A stretch of DNA of 64,000 nucleotides, from the NCBI RefSeq assembly GCF_037782385.1, contig NZ_JBBEXD010000011.1, positions 62,001-126,000 of the forward strand, read 5' to 3'. Source of the stretch: Ascidiimonas meishanensis. GTDB taxonomy: Bacteria > Bacteroidota > Bacteroidia > Flavobacteriales > Flavobacteriaceae. This document shows, piece after piece, positions 42,789-52,316 of the stretch (position 1 is the stretch's first letter; each line of letters opens with the position of its first letter). A program made the position numbers and the translations under genes. Under the pieces are notes generated by a model. That model was not told where the DNA came from and made no database searches. It worked only from the letters and a program-made list of their open reading frames with translations.

Positions 42789-43502
42789 ATGAAAACAGTA
42801 ATTCATAAAGCTAGTACAAGAGGTCATGCAAATCATGGCTGGTTAAATAGTTATCACACTTTTAGTTTCGCCAATTATCACAATACGGAGCGAATGAACT
42901 TTGGTGCGCTTCGCGTTTTAAATGATGATACCGTAGCGGCAGGAATGGGGTTTGGAAAACATGCACATGATAATATGGAAATTATCTCTATTCCATTAAA
43001 AGGAGATCTAGAGCATGAAGATAGTATGGGTAACAAAGAAATAATCAAAGAAGGAGATATTCAATCTATGACTGCTGGTACCGGAATATTTCACAGTGAA
43101 TACAATAAGAACAAAGACAGAGAAGTGAAGTTTTTACAAATTTGGGTGATTCCACAGGAACGAAATGTCACTCCTTCTTATAGTCAGATTACACTAGAGC
43201 CTGAGAATATTCATAATAATTTATATCAAATTGTATCTCCTAATGCCAATGATGATGGGGTACAGATTAATCAGCAAGCTTGGTTTCACCTTGGTGATCT
43301 GGAAGAAGGCACTAAAATTGAACATGCTTTAAAAGCCAAAAATACGGGTGTTTATGCTTTTGTTATTGAAGGTTCCGTGAATATTAATGGGAAATTATTA
43401 AACCAACGGGACGGTTTGGGCGTTACCGAAACAGATTTACTTCAGATTCAAGCACTAACAACAGCCAAACTGCTTTTAATGGAAGTACCAATGCAGTTCT
43501 AA
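42789..43502 (+). CDS. Pirin family protein
   Basis: A 237-residue bicupin protein. The metal-binding HAHDNMEIIS and ending EYNKNKDREVKFLQIWV are plain; the first is the N-terminal cupin His-x-His-x7-Glu type. Bacterial pirins include quercetin dioxygenase-like (YhhW) and redox-sensor members. The ATG at MKTVIHKAS was chosen over an upstream in-frame start inside the promoter. It follows the AraC regulator and ends in a hairpin. Electrophile or oxidative stress response is inferred from the shared promoter elements. Confidence 0.93.
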   Translation: MKTVIHKASTRGHANHGWLNSYHTFSFANYHNTERMNFGALRVLNDDTVAAGMGFGKHAHDNMEIISIPLKGDLEHEDSMGNKEIIKEGDIQSMTAGTGIFHSEYNKNKDREVKFLQIWVIPQERNVTPSYSQITLEPENIHNNLYQIVSPNANDDGVQINQQAWFHLGDLEEGTKIEHALKAKNTGVYAFVIEGSVNINGKLLNQRDGLGVTETDLLQIQALTTAKLLLMEVPMQF

Positions 43503-43526
43503 ATTCACTAAGTTGAGAGCTATCTG

Positions 43527-43558
43527 CCCTGTGTTATTATAATGTACACAGGGTTTTT
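43527..43558. terminator. Rho-independent terminator between pirin and kynureninase
   Basis: CCCTGTGT and ACACAGGG form an 8-bp stem with an 11-base loop, followed by T5 on the plus side. It lies between convergent genes, mainly serving pirin. Confidence 0.82.
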
Positions 43559-43564
43559 AATTTA

Positions 43565-44827
43565 TTAGCTTAGACCTTCTTTTAAAATCTGTCCAAACTT
43601 ATACATATCTTCAAAACTACAATAAAAAGGTGCTGGAGCCAACCTTATTACATTGGGTTCTCGCCAGTCTGTAATTACCCCTTGCTCCATTAAGTAATTA
43701 AAAATAGCCTTGCCTTCTCCATGTAAAAAAACTGAAAGTTGGCAACCTCTTTCTTCTGGTGTTATAATTTCAAAGGAAGCTTTTACCTCTTTGTCTACTT
43801 CATGGAGTATAAACTCTAAATAAGATGTGAGTAATTTACTTTTAGCAATGAGTGCTGGCATCCCTACTTCCTCAAATAATTCTAAAGATGCAAGATATGG
43901 TGCAGTTGCCAAAATAGGGGCATTGCTCAACTGCCAAGCTTCTGCTCCATCCATAGGATCAAATTCCGATTCCATTAAAAACCTTCTTTCCTTATTATGA
44001 CCCCACCAACCTTCAAATCTGGGAATTTCTTTTTTATTGTGATAACGCTCATGTACATAAACACCAGAAGCATTACCAGGACCACTGTTCATATATTTAT
44101 AACTACACCATGCTGCAAAATCTACATTCCAATCGTGCAGCTGCAATTCTACATTTCCAGCAGCATGTGCTAAGTCCCATCCTACCATAGCACCTGCCTG
44201 TTGCCCGGCCGCTGTAATGGTTTTCATATCAAATACTTGACCGTTATAATAGTTTAATCCCCCAATAAGAACCAAAGCAAGCTCATCTCCTACTTCATTT
44301 ATTTTTGCAACTACATCTTCTGTTCGCCAAAAATGTTCACCTTCTCGTTTTTTAACCTCAACAATAGTTTCTTGAGGATTATATCCATGAAAACGCACCT
44401 GACTCGCTAACATATATTGATCTGACGGAAATGCTTTTTCTTCACATAAAATTTTAATACGTTTTCCTTGAGGCCGATAAAAAGAAACTAGTAATAAATG
44501 TAAATTTACCGTTAGAGTATTCATTACGGTTACCTCTTTAGGCTTAGCTCCTACTACCTTTGATAAAGGAGCAGCCAAACGTTCATGGTAATCCCACCAA
44601 GGTTTAGCAGCTTTAAAATGACCTTCTACTGCGAGTTCTGCCCAATCTGTCATGATTTCATTAACAAAAGCTGCACTTCTCTTGGGTTGAAGCCCCAATG
44701 AGTTTCCAGTAAAATAAATCACATTTTTAGTATTCACCTTAGGAAAAATAAAAGCATCCCGATAGGAATACAGTGCATCTTTCTTATCTAATACTCTGGC
44801 GAAATTTTGTGTATTCTGAAATTGCAT
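43565..44827 (-). CDS. kynU: Kynureninase
   Basis: PLP enzyme cleaving kynurenine or 3-hydroxykynurenine to anthranilate or 3-hydroxyanthranilate plus alanine. The cofactor lysine is K244 in WCSYKYMNSGPGNASG. FTGNSLGLQPK at the N-terminus and GWDLAHAAGNVELQLHDW are family signatures. At 420 residues it has normal length. Together with Kmo at 13961 it gives the 3-hydroxyanthranilate branch of tryptophan degradation. The divergent gene (64 bases away) is an O-methyltransferase. No 3-hydroxyanthranilate dioxygenase or tryptophan dioxygenase is in the window. Confidence 0.96.
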   Translation of the reverse strand: MQFQNTQNFARVLDKKDALYSYRDAFIFPKVNTKNVIYFTGNSLGLQPKRSAAFVNEIMTDWAELAVEGHFKAAKPWWDYHERLAAPLSKVVGAKPKEVTVMNTLTVNLHLLLVSFYRPQGKRIKILCEEKAFPSDQYMLASQVRFHGYNPQETIVEVKKREGEHFWRTEDVVAKINEVGDELALVLIGGLNYYNGQVFDMKTITAAGQQAGAMVGWDLAHAAGNVELQLHDWNVDFAAWCSYKYMNSGPGNASGVYVHERYHNKKEIPRFEGWWGHNKERRFLMESEFDPMDGAEAWQLSNAPILATAPYLASLELFEEVGMPALIAKSKLLTSYLEFILHEVDKEVKASFEIITPEERGCQLSVFLHGEGKAIFNYLMEQGVITDWREPNVIRLAPAPFYCSFEDMYKFGQILKEGLS

Positions 44828-44890
44828 TCTTTTTCAATTTTCCTCAAAAATAAGCATTCAATTTAAGTAATTTTGCAAAAAACATTAGCC

Positions 44891-45532
44891 ATGCACTTTT
44901 TATCTGAAGATCTTGAAAATTATGTAGCAAAGCATTCACAAGATGAACCCGATTTATTGAAAGAACTAGAAAGAGAAACTTATAAAAAAATAATTCACCC
45001 TAGAATGCTGAGCGGTCACTTTCAAGGGCGAGTATTGAGTATGCTTTCCAAAATAATTTACCCTAAAACCATTCTGGAAATAGGCACTTATACTGGGTAT
45101 TCTGCTATTTGTCTGGCAGAAGGGCTTCAAGCAGATGGCACTATTGATACTATAGATATCAACGAAGAATTGCAAGACCTACAACGTGATTTTTTTGATC
45201 GGAGTGGTCATGGAAACCAAATTAAGCAACATGTGGGTAATGCTTTGGAGGTAATACCAACCTTAGATAAGGTATTTGATCTTGTTTTTATTGATGCAGA
45301 TAAGGATAATTACAGTGCTTATTTTGACTTGGTTATTGAAAAAATGCGTCCGGGTGGTATTATTTTATCTGATAATGTTTTATGGAGCGGGCAGGTTCTT
45401 GAACCTAAAAAATTTAATGATAAAAGTACCCATGCATTAGTAGCATACAATGCTAAGCTAAAAAATGATAACAGGATTGAGACTGTTTTGTTGCCTATAA
45501 GGGATGGTTTAACGGTTTCCCGTGTAAAGTAA
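44891..45532 (+). CDS. Class I SAM-dependent O-methyltransferase (CCoAOMT/catechol type)
   Basis: A 213-residue protein. The SAM-binding LEIGTYTGYSAICLAEG lies around 64-80, with the acidic VFIDADKDNYS and later GGIILSDNVLWSG. These motifs define the cation-dependent family (COG4122) that includes caffeoyl-CoA and catechol methyltransferases. The start at MHFLSEDL was preferred over a TTG six codons upstream. TAATTTTGC just upstream is a good -7 box candidate. Being divergent from kynureninase raises, but does not prove, that a hydroxylated aromatic metabolite is its substrate. Confidence 0.92.
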   Translation: MHFLSEDLENYVAKHSQDEPDLLKELERETYKKIIHPRMLSGHFQGRVLSMLSKIIYPKTILEIGTYTGYSAICLAEGLQADGTIDTIDINEELQDLQRDFFDRSGHGNQIKQHVGNALEVIPTLDKVFDLVFIDADKDNYSAYFDLVIEKMRPGGIILSDNVLWSGQVLEPKKFNDKSTHALVAYNAKLKNDNRIETVLLPIRDGLTVSRVK

Positions 45533-45563
45533 AAGACCTACATCTTGACGAAGCAGGTCTTTA
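45531..45563. terminator. Hairpin between convergent genes
   Basis: AAAGACCT and AGGTCTTT form an 8-bp stem around a 15-base loop that contains CTT and AAG able to extend the structure. It can serve the methyltransferase gene and the convergent S8 peptidase gene. Confidence 0.65.
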
Positions 45564-45597
45564 TTGCATTGATTATGAACTTAAATCGATGACTAAA

Positions 45598-47100
45598 TTA
45601 TTGTACGGCGGCTTGAGCATTAATATTACCCCAACCATAACTTCCGCTTTTGTTTGGATACAGTTCTGCTGATTGTATAAGTTTATTAAGCACTTGTGTA
45701 CGACTCCAGTTTGGATATCTTGCCCATACTAATGCTGCGATACCCGCTGTGGTTGCAGTTGCTACGGAAGAACCTCCTACATAATCTGATTGTCCATTAT
45801 AATAACCTAAGATAGGTATGTGATTATTATTACTCCGTTCCATGGCTATGGTAAAATCTACTTTACTCCCTTTATGGCAAGTGTCACATTCTTTGTAACG
45901 CCCTTCTTCAACTCCTGTTACAGCTACAGTTTCACTCATTGAAGCAGGAAATATTACCCCTACAAAATTGGTAAATGAAGTAGATGTTCCCGCGGCACAA
46001 AAGATAAGTTTTCCTCTGTTATTTGCATAACGAATAGCGTCTTTGATACGACCTACAGAAAACACATGCCCCATAGACATAGAAATAATTTTTACATCAC
46101 TTCTGTTTCCTAGTGCTGTAAATGCATTAGCAACTCCTTTTTGCTCATGGTATCCATCAAGCACCACATTTTTTGCAGCTCTATAGCTTATAAGGTTTGC
46201 ATTATAAGCAACCCCTACTGGAAGTCCGTTATCATTTCTTGGTGCAGTAGCAACTGAGGTCATACTAGTACCATGACCACATTTATCATTAGGCCCATCC
46301 GTTTTACTACTCCATGGCCAGAAACTATCTACATAGGTGCCATATTTTTGAACGAATCTTCCGGAAGAATACCCATCATTAAAGCTCCCATTCATTAAAG
46401 ACTGATTGGCAGACAAACCGGTATCTACAACTCCTATAGTAACTCCCCTACCTGTACTGTAAGACCATGCTTGTGGTATTTTATGAACATCAAAAGCCCA
46501 TGGAACTTTTGCATTTGGTGTAATAGTTCTGTAATCTGAACTACTAAGGCTCTCTCCTCCTAAATCACATCCTGAACTTGATCCTTGTGCTTGTTCTACT
46601 TTCATGTACTCGTAGCCACCTGGCTCTAAATAACGTAAACCTTCGCTTTTTCTCAATTCTTTAATAGTTTCTATTTTTTCTACTCTAAGATCAAAAACAG
46701 TTAAAATTTCATCATCATAGATAAGCATCGTTTCATTTCTATTGGTAGATACATCTTCCAAATTTCTGGCTATATCCAGTAAATTATTTTTAATGTTTTC
46801 TTGACTTCCATCTAGATCTTTTTGAAATGCCTGATCTGAATTGCCATACCCAACGGTTAGAATATTGCTTCCCTGCAATACTGCACTCCATAGTAAATGG
46901 TCTGAAGCATCTTTCCATTCAAAAGATCCATTCAAACGAATTTCATTATTAATTACTTGATTAATCTGCTCAGGTGTTAGAGGGTCTTCTTGTAATTGTT
47001 CTTGACTAACTTCTTGATTAATAGCCTCTTTTTCTTCATTGCTACAAGATATTGTGAACAACATAGAGAGCAATGACATGCTAATAAATAGTTTTTTCAT
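45598..47100 (-). CDS. S8 family serine peptidase lipoprotein (subtilase)
   Basis: A 500-residue exported protease. The signal peptide ends in LFTISC with lipid Cys19. Residues about 40-160 form a propeptide-like region; the catalytic triad is D226 in IGVVDTG, H276 in CGHGTSM and S445 in GGSSVATATTAG. The oxyanion-hole Asn of subtilisins (AAGN) is replaced by Thr (CAAGTST, T372), an unusual change. Two close cysteines (ECDTCHK, 405 and 408) could form a disulfide or bind metal. A C-terminal Por sorting tail is not present. It ends just after the catalytic domain. Confidence 0.92.
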   Translation of the reverse strand: MKKLFISMSLLSMLFTISCSNEEKEAINQEVSQEQLQEDPLTPEQINQVINNEIRLNGSFEWKDASDHLLWSAVLQGSNILTVGYGNSDQAFQKDLDGSQENIKNNLLDIARNLEDVSTNRNETMLIYDDEILTVFDLRVEKIETIKELRKSEGLRYLEPGGYEYMKVEQAQGSSSGCDLGGESLSSSDYRTITPNAKVPWAFDVHKIPQAWSYSTGRGVTIGVVDTGLSANQSLMNGSFNDGYSSGRFVQKYGTYVDSFWPWSSKTDGPNDKCGHGTSMTSVATAPRNDNGLPVGVAYNANLISYRAAKNVVLDGYHEQKGVANAFTALGNRSDVKIISMSMGHVFSVGRIKDAIRYANNRGKLIFCAAGTSTSFTNFVGVIFPASMSETVAVTGVEEGRYKECDTCHKGSKVDFTIAMERSNNNHIPILGYYNGQSDYVGGSSVATATTAGIAALVWARYPNWSRTQVLNKLIQSAELYPNKSGSYGWGNINAQAAVQ

Positions 47101-47149
47101 TTTGATATAAATTGGTTTATTTTAACTAAATGTAGTAAAAAACCTTCGA

Positions 47150-47698
47150 CTACTTTAACGTATTAACCAAAAATCGATGAAATACAATTCCAATAAATAT
47201 TCCTACAAAAGTGCCTGCTATAATATCGCTAGGATAATGAACGCCTACAAAGATTCTACTAAGACAAAACAGCACCGGCCAGATAAAAAGAAGTTTAATG
47301 TAGCGTACTTGCTTTCTAAGCACTAGAAATAAAATGGTAACTATCGCAAAAGAGTTGGAAGCATGGCCTGAGAAAAAACTAAAATCATGGGGAGATTGTA
47401 ATACTTTGATTAAAGTACTAAGCGCAGTGTCATTATTAGGACGTAAACGCCCTATCCATTCTTTTACAAATTCTGTAAATAATAAGGTAAATAGCAACGT
47501 AATTAGAACAGTGATGGTAATAATAACCGCCTGTTTTTTATCATAGTGTTTAAAAACCAGTACAATCATGAAGATAAAAAGTGGAATCCAAGTGTAAATT
47601 TGGGTAACCACTATCCAAAAAGGATCAAGAAAATCACTACTCAACTGATTGAGAAATAAAAACAAAGACTTATCATATTGATGCAATTGCTCTAACAT
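47150..47698 (-). CDS. PAP2 family phosphatase, membrane
   Basis: A 182-residue protein with about five membrane helices. The acid phosphatase motifs are KEWIGRLRPN (K-x6-RP), FSGHASNSF (PSGH-type, here FFSGHAS) and SRIFVGVHYPSD (SR-x5-H-x3-D), the set used by undecaprenyl- or lipid-phosphate phosphatases. Its ATG overlaps the tatA stop by one base (TAATG), so the two genes form one operon. In Flavobacteriaceae a tatA-PAP2 pair is common. Confidence 0.93.
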   Translation of the reverse strand: MLEQLHQYDKSLFLFLNQLSSDFLDPFWIVVTQIYTWIPLFIFMIVLVFKHYDKKQAVIITITVLITLLFTLLFTEFVKEWIGRLRPNNDTALSTLIKVLQSPHDFSFFSGHASNSFAIVTILFLVLRKQVRYIKLLFIWPVLFCLSRIFVGVHYPSDIIAGTFVGIFIGIVFHRFLVNTLK

Positions 47699-47970
47699 TA
47701 AAGTTTTCGTTTAATAGAGCCCGTAAAATCTTCTATATCGTCTTTGACTTTATTAATCTCTTCCTTGATATCTTTAGTGACGCTTGTATCAATTCCCTGT
47801 TTTTCTGCACTTTTTTGAATTTCATGTTTAATATCGTTGGTGGCATCTTTTAATTGCCGCATACCTTTGCCTAAACCACGCGCAATTTCTGGAAGCTTAT
47901 CTGCCCCAAAGACCATGATTACTATAAATAGTATGAATATTATTTCTGTACCGCTTATGAATAAAAACAT
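47698..47970 (-). CDS. tatA: Sec-independent protein translocase subunit TatA/E
   Basis: A 90-residue protein with one N-terminal membrane helix (about 4-22, TEIIFILFIVIMVFGADKLPEIARGLGKGMRQ), then an amphipathic helix and a charged tail. The FGADKLPE hinge is the TatA/B signature. The length suits TatA/E rather than TatB. Its hydrophobic segment and the FG after it recruit folded twin-arginine cargo with TatC, which is not in the window. It is the first gene of the pair with the PAP2 phosphatase. Confidence 0.92.
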   Translation of the reverse strand: MFLFISGTEIIFILFIVIMVFGADKLPEIARGLGKGMRQLKDATNDIKHEIQKSAEKQGIDTSVTKDIKEEINKVKDDIEDFTGSIKRKL

Positions 47971-48024
47971 ATAACAAGATAAAAGTGGTAATACAAATAT
48001 AAGGAAGTTTGGTATGGGTGCATA

Positions 48025-48054
48025 AAAAAAGCCGACTTACAAGTCGGCTTTTTT
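48025..48054 (-). terminator. Rho-independent terminator after the M1 peptidase
   Basis: AAAAAAGCCGACTT and AAGTCGGCTTTTTT form a 14-bp stem on a two-base loop. Strong on either strand; it serves the minus-strand peptidase gene just upstream of tatA. Confidence 0.93.
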
Positions 48055-48062
48055 AGAGAGCA

Positions 48063-50366
48063 TTATTTCTTTCCCTTTATCTTCTCTTTGAATTTATCAA
48101 AATCAGATTTTGATGTTTTTAAAGGCCATGAATTATTAGAAGTGTCTACATCTGCTGTCTTTTCTTCTGGATCAACTGTAATACCAGTTAGCTTCTTATC
48201 AGAAGCTATTACCTTGGTAACTTCTTTATCGTTTAGTCTCCATACCTGTGGTGGGTAGGTAACTTGCTCTTTAGTGCCATCTTCATACACATATTCTACA
48301 ATTAATGGCATTGGTAAACCTCCTGGTTTTTCAAATTTAATCTCGTATAAATATTTAGGCACTTCCATATTTGCACGTTCTTCTGGCGTAAAGTTATCTT
48401 GAAGATATGCATTGAAAGATACCGGAACTTTAAGATTATTATTTTTTAACGCTTTGTTGTAGTCTTCTGTACCCTCTTCAACATAATAAATTACTGGGTT
48501 TAACTCTGACTCCTTCATATTACGCCTTTTCATTTCTTCTAACGTTGGCTCATTAGGCTCTGCAGAAACATAAAGTGTTTTTACATCTTTTACTCCGATA
48601 TCTGTATAATCAGTTGAGTAAAACCAGCCTCTCCAGAACCAATCTAAATCTATAGCAGATGCATCTTCCATAGTTCTAAAAAAATCTTCTGGTGTAGGAT
48701 GTTTAAATTTCCATCTTTCAGCATAGGTTCTAAATGCGTAATCAAACAATTCTGGCCCCATCACCGTTTCCCTTAAAATATTGAGTCCGGTAGCAGGTTT
48801 ACCGTAAGCATTATTACCAAACTGATAAATATTTTCTGAATTTGACATAATGGGAGATATTCTACTTTGATTACCACCCATATAAGGCACTATCTTTTTC
48901 GCAGGACCTCTTCTTGAAGGGTATTCCTTTAGTTCTGGCAAATACGCCTTTTGAAAATCTTGTTCTGCCAAATATTGCATAAAGGTATTTAAACCTTCAT
49001 CCATCCATGTCCATTGCCGCTCATCTGAATTCACAATCATAGGAAAGAAGTTATGACCTACCTCATGAATAATTACGCTAATCATTCCAAACTTAACACG
49101 GTCTGAGTACTTTCCATTTTCATCTGGTCTTCCATAATTCCAACAAATCATAGGATATTCCATTCCTTGTCTTTTAGAATGCACTGAAATCGCTTTGTGA
49201 TAAGGATAATCAAATGTATATTTTGAATAACTTTTTAATGTACTGGCAACCGCCCTGGTAGAATATTGTTCCCATAAAGGGTTTCCTTCTTTGGGATACA
49301 TAGAAACCGCCATTACATCACGCCCGTTGATATCTACAGCCATCATATCATAAACGAATTTTCTAGAAGAAGAAAATGCAAAATCCCGAACGTTTTTTGC
49401 TTTAAAAATCCAAGTGCTTTTTTTACTAGAAAAAGATTTCTCTTTTGCCTCCGCTTCTTCTTGCGTTACAATAAGAACAGGTTTATCATAAGATTTTTTA
49501 GCCTGCTTATAACGCTTCATCATGTCTTTAGTAAAAACCTTCTCTCTATTCTGGAGTTCGCCAGTTGCATCTAGAACATGGTCTGATGGCACTGTTATGC
49601 TTACCTCATAGTCTCCAAAGGGTAAAGCAAATTCTCCCCTTCCCCAAAATTGATTATTTTGCCAACCTTCTACATCATTGTAAACACACATTCTTGGGAA
49701 AAACTGTGCTATTATATACAAGTTATTCCCGTCTTTCTCAAAATGTTCAAATCCACTACGAGCTCTGTCCGTGACATGATTATTTACTTGATACCACCAT
49801 TTGATACTGAAAGTAACACTTTCACCAGGCCCTAAGGGTTTTGGTATATCTACCCGCATCATGGTTTGATTAATAGCGTATTTTAAAGGTTTGCCATTAG
49901 CGTCTTTTACATGCTCAATATTAAATCCTCCATCAAAATTACCTTTCAGATAATCTTTGTAAAACTTATCAAAACTCGCGGAAGAATTTCTCTCCTTTTG
50001 CTGACCTATCAGTGGAGTTTTTGAATCCTTTTTGCGAACATTTTGATCTAATTGCACCCAAAGAAATTCTAAGGTATCTGGTGAATTATTAATATATGTA
50101 ATCGTTTCATCACCATAAAGTTTTTGATCTTGATCATCTAACTCAATGTTCATTTTGTAATTAGCCTGTTGCTGATAGTAGGCAGGTCCAGGTGCACCAG
50201 AACCCGTTCTAAACATATTTGGGGTAGAAAACTCTTGATATAACTGCCTGAACCTGTTACTGTTTATGTGACCAGGTTCTTTTTCAGTCCCCCCATTTTC
50301 TTGAGAAAACACCAGTCCTCCCGTCATTATTAGCAGGGATAAGATGTAATACTTTATTGAATTCAT
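48063..50366 (-). CDS. M1 family metallopeptidase
   Basis: A 767-residue exported gluzincin aminopeptidase. The signal peptide is about 1-21 (LLIMTGGLVFSQ). The zinc site is HEVGH at 434-438 with the third ligand E457 (MDEGLN), correctly spaced by 18 residues, and the exopeptidase GAMEN counterpart reads QGMEYPM. The C-terminal half has an all-helical and beta-rich cap ending in a polar tail. It acts in the periplasm or on the cell surface on oligopeptides. The DUF6702 gene lies just upstream on the same strand, a pairing conserved in Flavobacteriaceae. Confidence 0.94.
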   Translation of the reverse strand: MNSIKYYILSLLIMTGGLVFSQENGGTEKEPGHINSNRFRQLYQEFSTPNMFRTGSGAPGPAYYQQQANYKMNIELDDQDQKLYGDETITYINNSPDTLEFLWVQLDQNVRKKDSKTPLIGQQKERNSSASFDKFYKDYLKGNFDGGFNIEHVKDANGKPLKYAINQTMMRVDIPKPLGPGESVTFSIKWWYQVNNHVTDRARSGFEHFEKDGNNLYIIAQFFPRMCVYNDVEGWQNNQFWGRGEFALPFGDYEVSITVPSDHVLDATGELQNREKVFTKDMMKRYKQAKKSYDKPVLIVTQEEAEAKEKSFSSKKSTWIFKAKNVRDFAFSSSRKFVYDMMAVDINGRDVMAVSMYPKEGNPLWEQYSTRAVASTLKSYSKYTFDYPYHKAISVHSKRQGMEYPMICWNYGRPDENGKYSDRVKFGMISVIIHEVGHNFFPMIVNSDERQWTWMDEGLNTFMQYLAEQDFQKAYLPELKEYPSRRGPAKKIVPYMGGNQSRISPIMSNSENIYQFGNNAYGKPATGLNILRETVMGPELFDYAFRTYAERWKFKHPTPEDFFRTMEDASAIDLDWFWRGWFYSTDYTDIGVKDVKTLYVSAEPNEPTLEEMKRRNMKESELNPVIYYVEEGTEDYNKALKNNNLKVPVSFNAYLQDNFTPEERANMEVPKYLYEIKFEKPGGLPMPLIVEYVYEDGTKEQVTYPPQVWRLNDKEVTKVIASDKKLTGITVDPEEKTADVDTSNNSWPLKTSKSDFDKFKEKIKGKK

Positions 50367-50430
50367 AATGTGCTAGCTTGAAAATTTTGAGTGGTAAATT
50401 AGGTAATTTTAGAAACCTTTGAATGAATTC

Positions 50431-50937
50431 TTAAAAGTTTAACAATCCTTTATAATTTTCTTTCAGCAGCAAAAGGCTTTTGATTTTTCCTGGTAGCCTA
50501 AAATGAACTATATTTTGCTGTTCTTCAAATTGTTCAAAAAGAATTTCATTGGAGACTTCTATACTTTTTAAATCCTTATATACAATTTCCTGTATTTCTA
50601 TGTAGCATTTAACAACATCTGTATCATATTCTTTACCTATAAAACTAAGATTCATTCTGGTGCCGTTCACTTTAACTTTAAACTTCGTATTTAGATATTG
50701 TTCCAGATAGGCATCCAGTTGCTTATGTTCCTTTTGTGAAGCCATCTCAGGTTTTATACCATAACGTTCTTCCAGTGTTCTTTCCAAATCGTCTATAAAA
50801 ATTCTTAATACAATTTGTATTGTCTCATCCTTATCAGAATATCGCACCTCTGTTACACTTACATAAAACTTATGAATTGCTACAAATGAAAACAAAGGAA
50901 TAATGAAAATGAGAAATAGTTTTTTTAAATTTTGCAT
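50431..50937 (-). CDS. DUF6702 family protein
   Basis: A 168-residue exported protein: hydrophobic start (LFLIFIIPLFSFVAIHKFYVSVTEV) and a beta-rich body with EIQIVLRIFIDDLERTLEE-like strands, LDAYLEQYLNTKFKVKVNG and IVHFRLPGKIKSLLL. DUF6702 proteins regularly sit beside an M1 peptidase in Flavobacteriaceae, as here; function unknown. Only a short gap (64 bases) separates it from the peptidase, so they are likely cotranscribed. The start region is divergent to the sialidase-like lipoprotein gene. Confidence 0.85.
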   Translation of the reverse strand: MQNLKKLFLIFIIPLFSFVAIHKFYVSVTEVRYSDKDETIQIVLRIFIDDLERTLEERYGIKPEMASQKEHKQLDAYLEQYLNTKFKVKVNGTRMNLSFIGKEYDTDVVKCYIEIQEIVYKDLKSIEVSNEILFEQFEEQQNIVHFRLPGKIKSLLLLKENYKGLLNF

Positions 50938-50973
50938 CGTAATCGCTTATTTTTGAATCAAATTTCTAAGTAT

Positions 50974-52311
50974 ATGAGACCGTTAGCTTTGCAGATTCTT
51001 ATTCTTATCATGCTTTTTTTAGCGGGTTGTGAAACTACAAAAAGTCCAATAGAAAATAAGCAAAAAGCATTCCAAAGTAAAAAAGCTAAAAATATTAAAA
51101 TTTTTGAAGCTTCTGTAGGATTAGGTCCTTGTGAACCTAGCATTTACATAAATCCTCTAGATACTAATAATATGGTAGTAGGTTCTGTAATAAACTATGC
51201 ACATACTTCTTTTGATGGCGGGCTCACATGGGAAACTAAAGCCCTTAAATCTTCCCTTGGTGTTTGGGGAGATCCGTGTGTTATTGCAGATAAAGACGGG
51301 ATTTTTTACTATCTACATCTTTCTGATCCAGAGGGCACTAGTTGGCAAAGTGATAAAATATTAGATAGAATAGTCATACAACGTTCTGAAGATGGGGGTA
51401 AATCTTGGAGTGATGGAAACAGTATTGGACTTAATCCTCCAAAGCAACAAGATAAAGAATGGGCAGCCACAAATCCAAAAACAGGAGAAATTTACGTTAC
51501 TTGGACAGAGTTTGACAAATACGATAGTGAAAACCCTAAAGACAAAAGCCGTATTCTTTTTTCAAAATCTAATGATAAAGGCACTACCTGGAGCAAACCT
51601 ATAGCTATTAATGAATTTGATGGTAATACTTTAGACAACGATCTAACCGTAGAGGGAGCGGTTCCGGCGGTTGCTAATAATGGAAATATTTATGTTGCCT
51701 GGGCTTTTAATGATAAAATCTATTTTGATAAAAGTATCGATAATGGAAATACTTGGCTTGAAAAAGACATTGTTGTTACTGAACAAATTGGAGGATGGAC
51801 TCAAAAAATTCCAGGTATTGGCCGAAGTAATGGAATGCCCGTAACTTGTGTAGATAATAGCAAGGGTACTCATTCAGGTACTATTTATGTGAATTTTACA
51901 GACCAGCGAAACGGCCCCAATAATACAGATGTTTTTATTACCAAATCAATCGATAGTGGAAATTCATGGAGTACCCCCGTAAAAGTGAACTCAGATAGTA
52001 CTAATACACATCAATTTCTTACTTGGATGAGTGTAGATCCAGCAACTGGTTTTCTTTATGTAATTTATTATGATCGCAGTGCTTATAACAATACCAAAAC
52101 AGATGTTAGTATGGCAGTATCTTATGATGGAGGACACACATTTGAGTCAAAGGTAATTTCTGAGTCTCCATTTACTCCAAATGATGCTGTTTTTTTTGGT
52201 GATTACAATAATATCAATGCATTTCAAGGAGTCGTAAGACCCGTATGGACTAGCGTAGATAATTATACATTAAGTATTTGGACTGCCATTATTGATCTGG
52301 AAAAAAATTAG
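50974..52311 (+). CDS. Sialidase/BNR-fold exo-acting lipoprotein
   Basis: A 445-residue lipoprotein whose signal peptide ends LFLAGC (Cys19 from the chosen ATG, MRPLALQ). It contains repeated BNR/Asp-box motifs (SEDGGKSW, SNDKGTTW, SIDNGNTW, SIDSGNSW) on six-bladed beta-propeller strands, the scaffold of exo-sialidases and related glycosidases. The sialidase catalytic Arg triad cannot be assigned with confidence, so the substrate is open. An earlier in-frame start overlaps the DUF6702 gene. It is monocistronic and convergent with a carboxypeptidase-regulatory-like pair. Confidence 0.82.
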   Translation: MRPLALQILILIMLFLAGCETTKSPIENKQKAFQSKKAKNIKIFEASVGLGPCEPSIYINPLDTNNMVVGSVINYAHTSFDGGLTWETKALKSSLGVWGDPCVIADKDGIFYYLHLSDPEGTSWQSDKILDRIVIQRSEDGGKSWSDGNSIGLNPPKQQDKEWAATNPKTGEIYVTWTEFDKYDSENPKDKSRILFSKSNDKGTTWSKPIAINEFDGNTLDNDLTVEGAVPAVANNGNIYVAWAFNDKIYFDKSIDNGNTWLEKDIVVTEQIGGWTQKIPGIGRSNGMPVTCVDNSKGTHSGTIYVNFTDQRNGPNNTDVFITKSIDSGNSWSTPVKVNSDSTNTHQFLTWMSVDPATGFLYVIYYDRSAYNNTKTDVSMAVSYDGGHTFESKVISESPFTPNDAVFFGDYNNINAFQGVVRPVWTSVDNYTLSIWTAIIDLEKN

Positions 52312-52316
52312 TTTAA

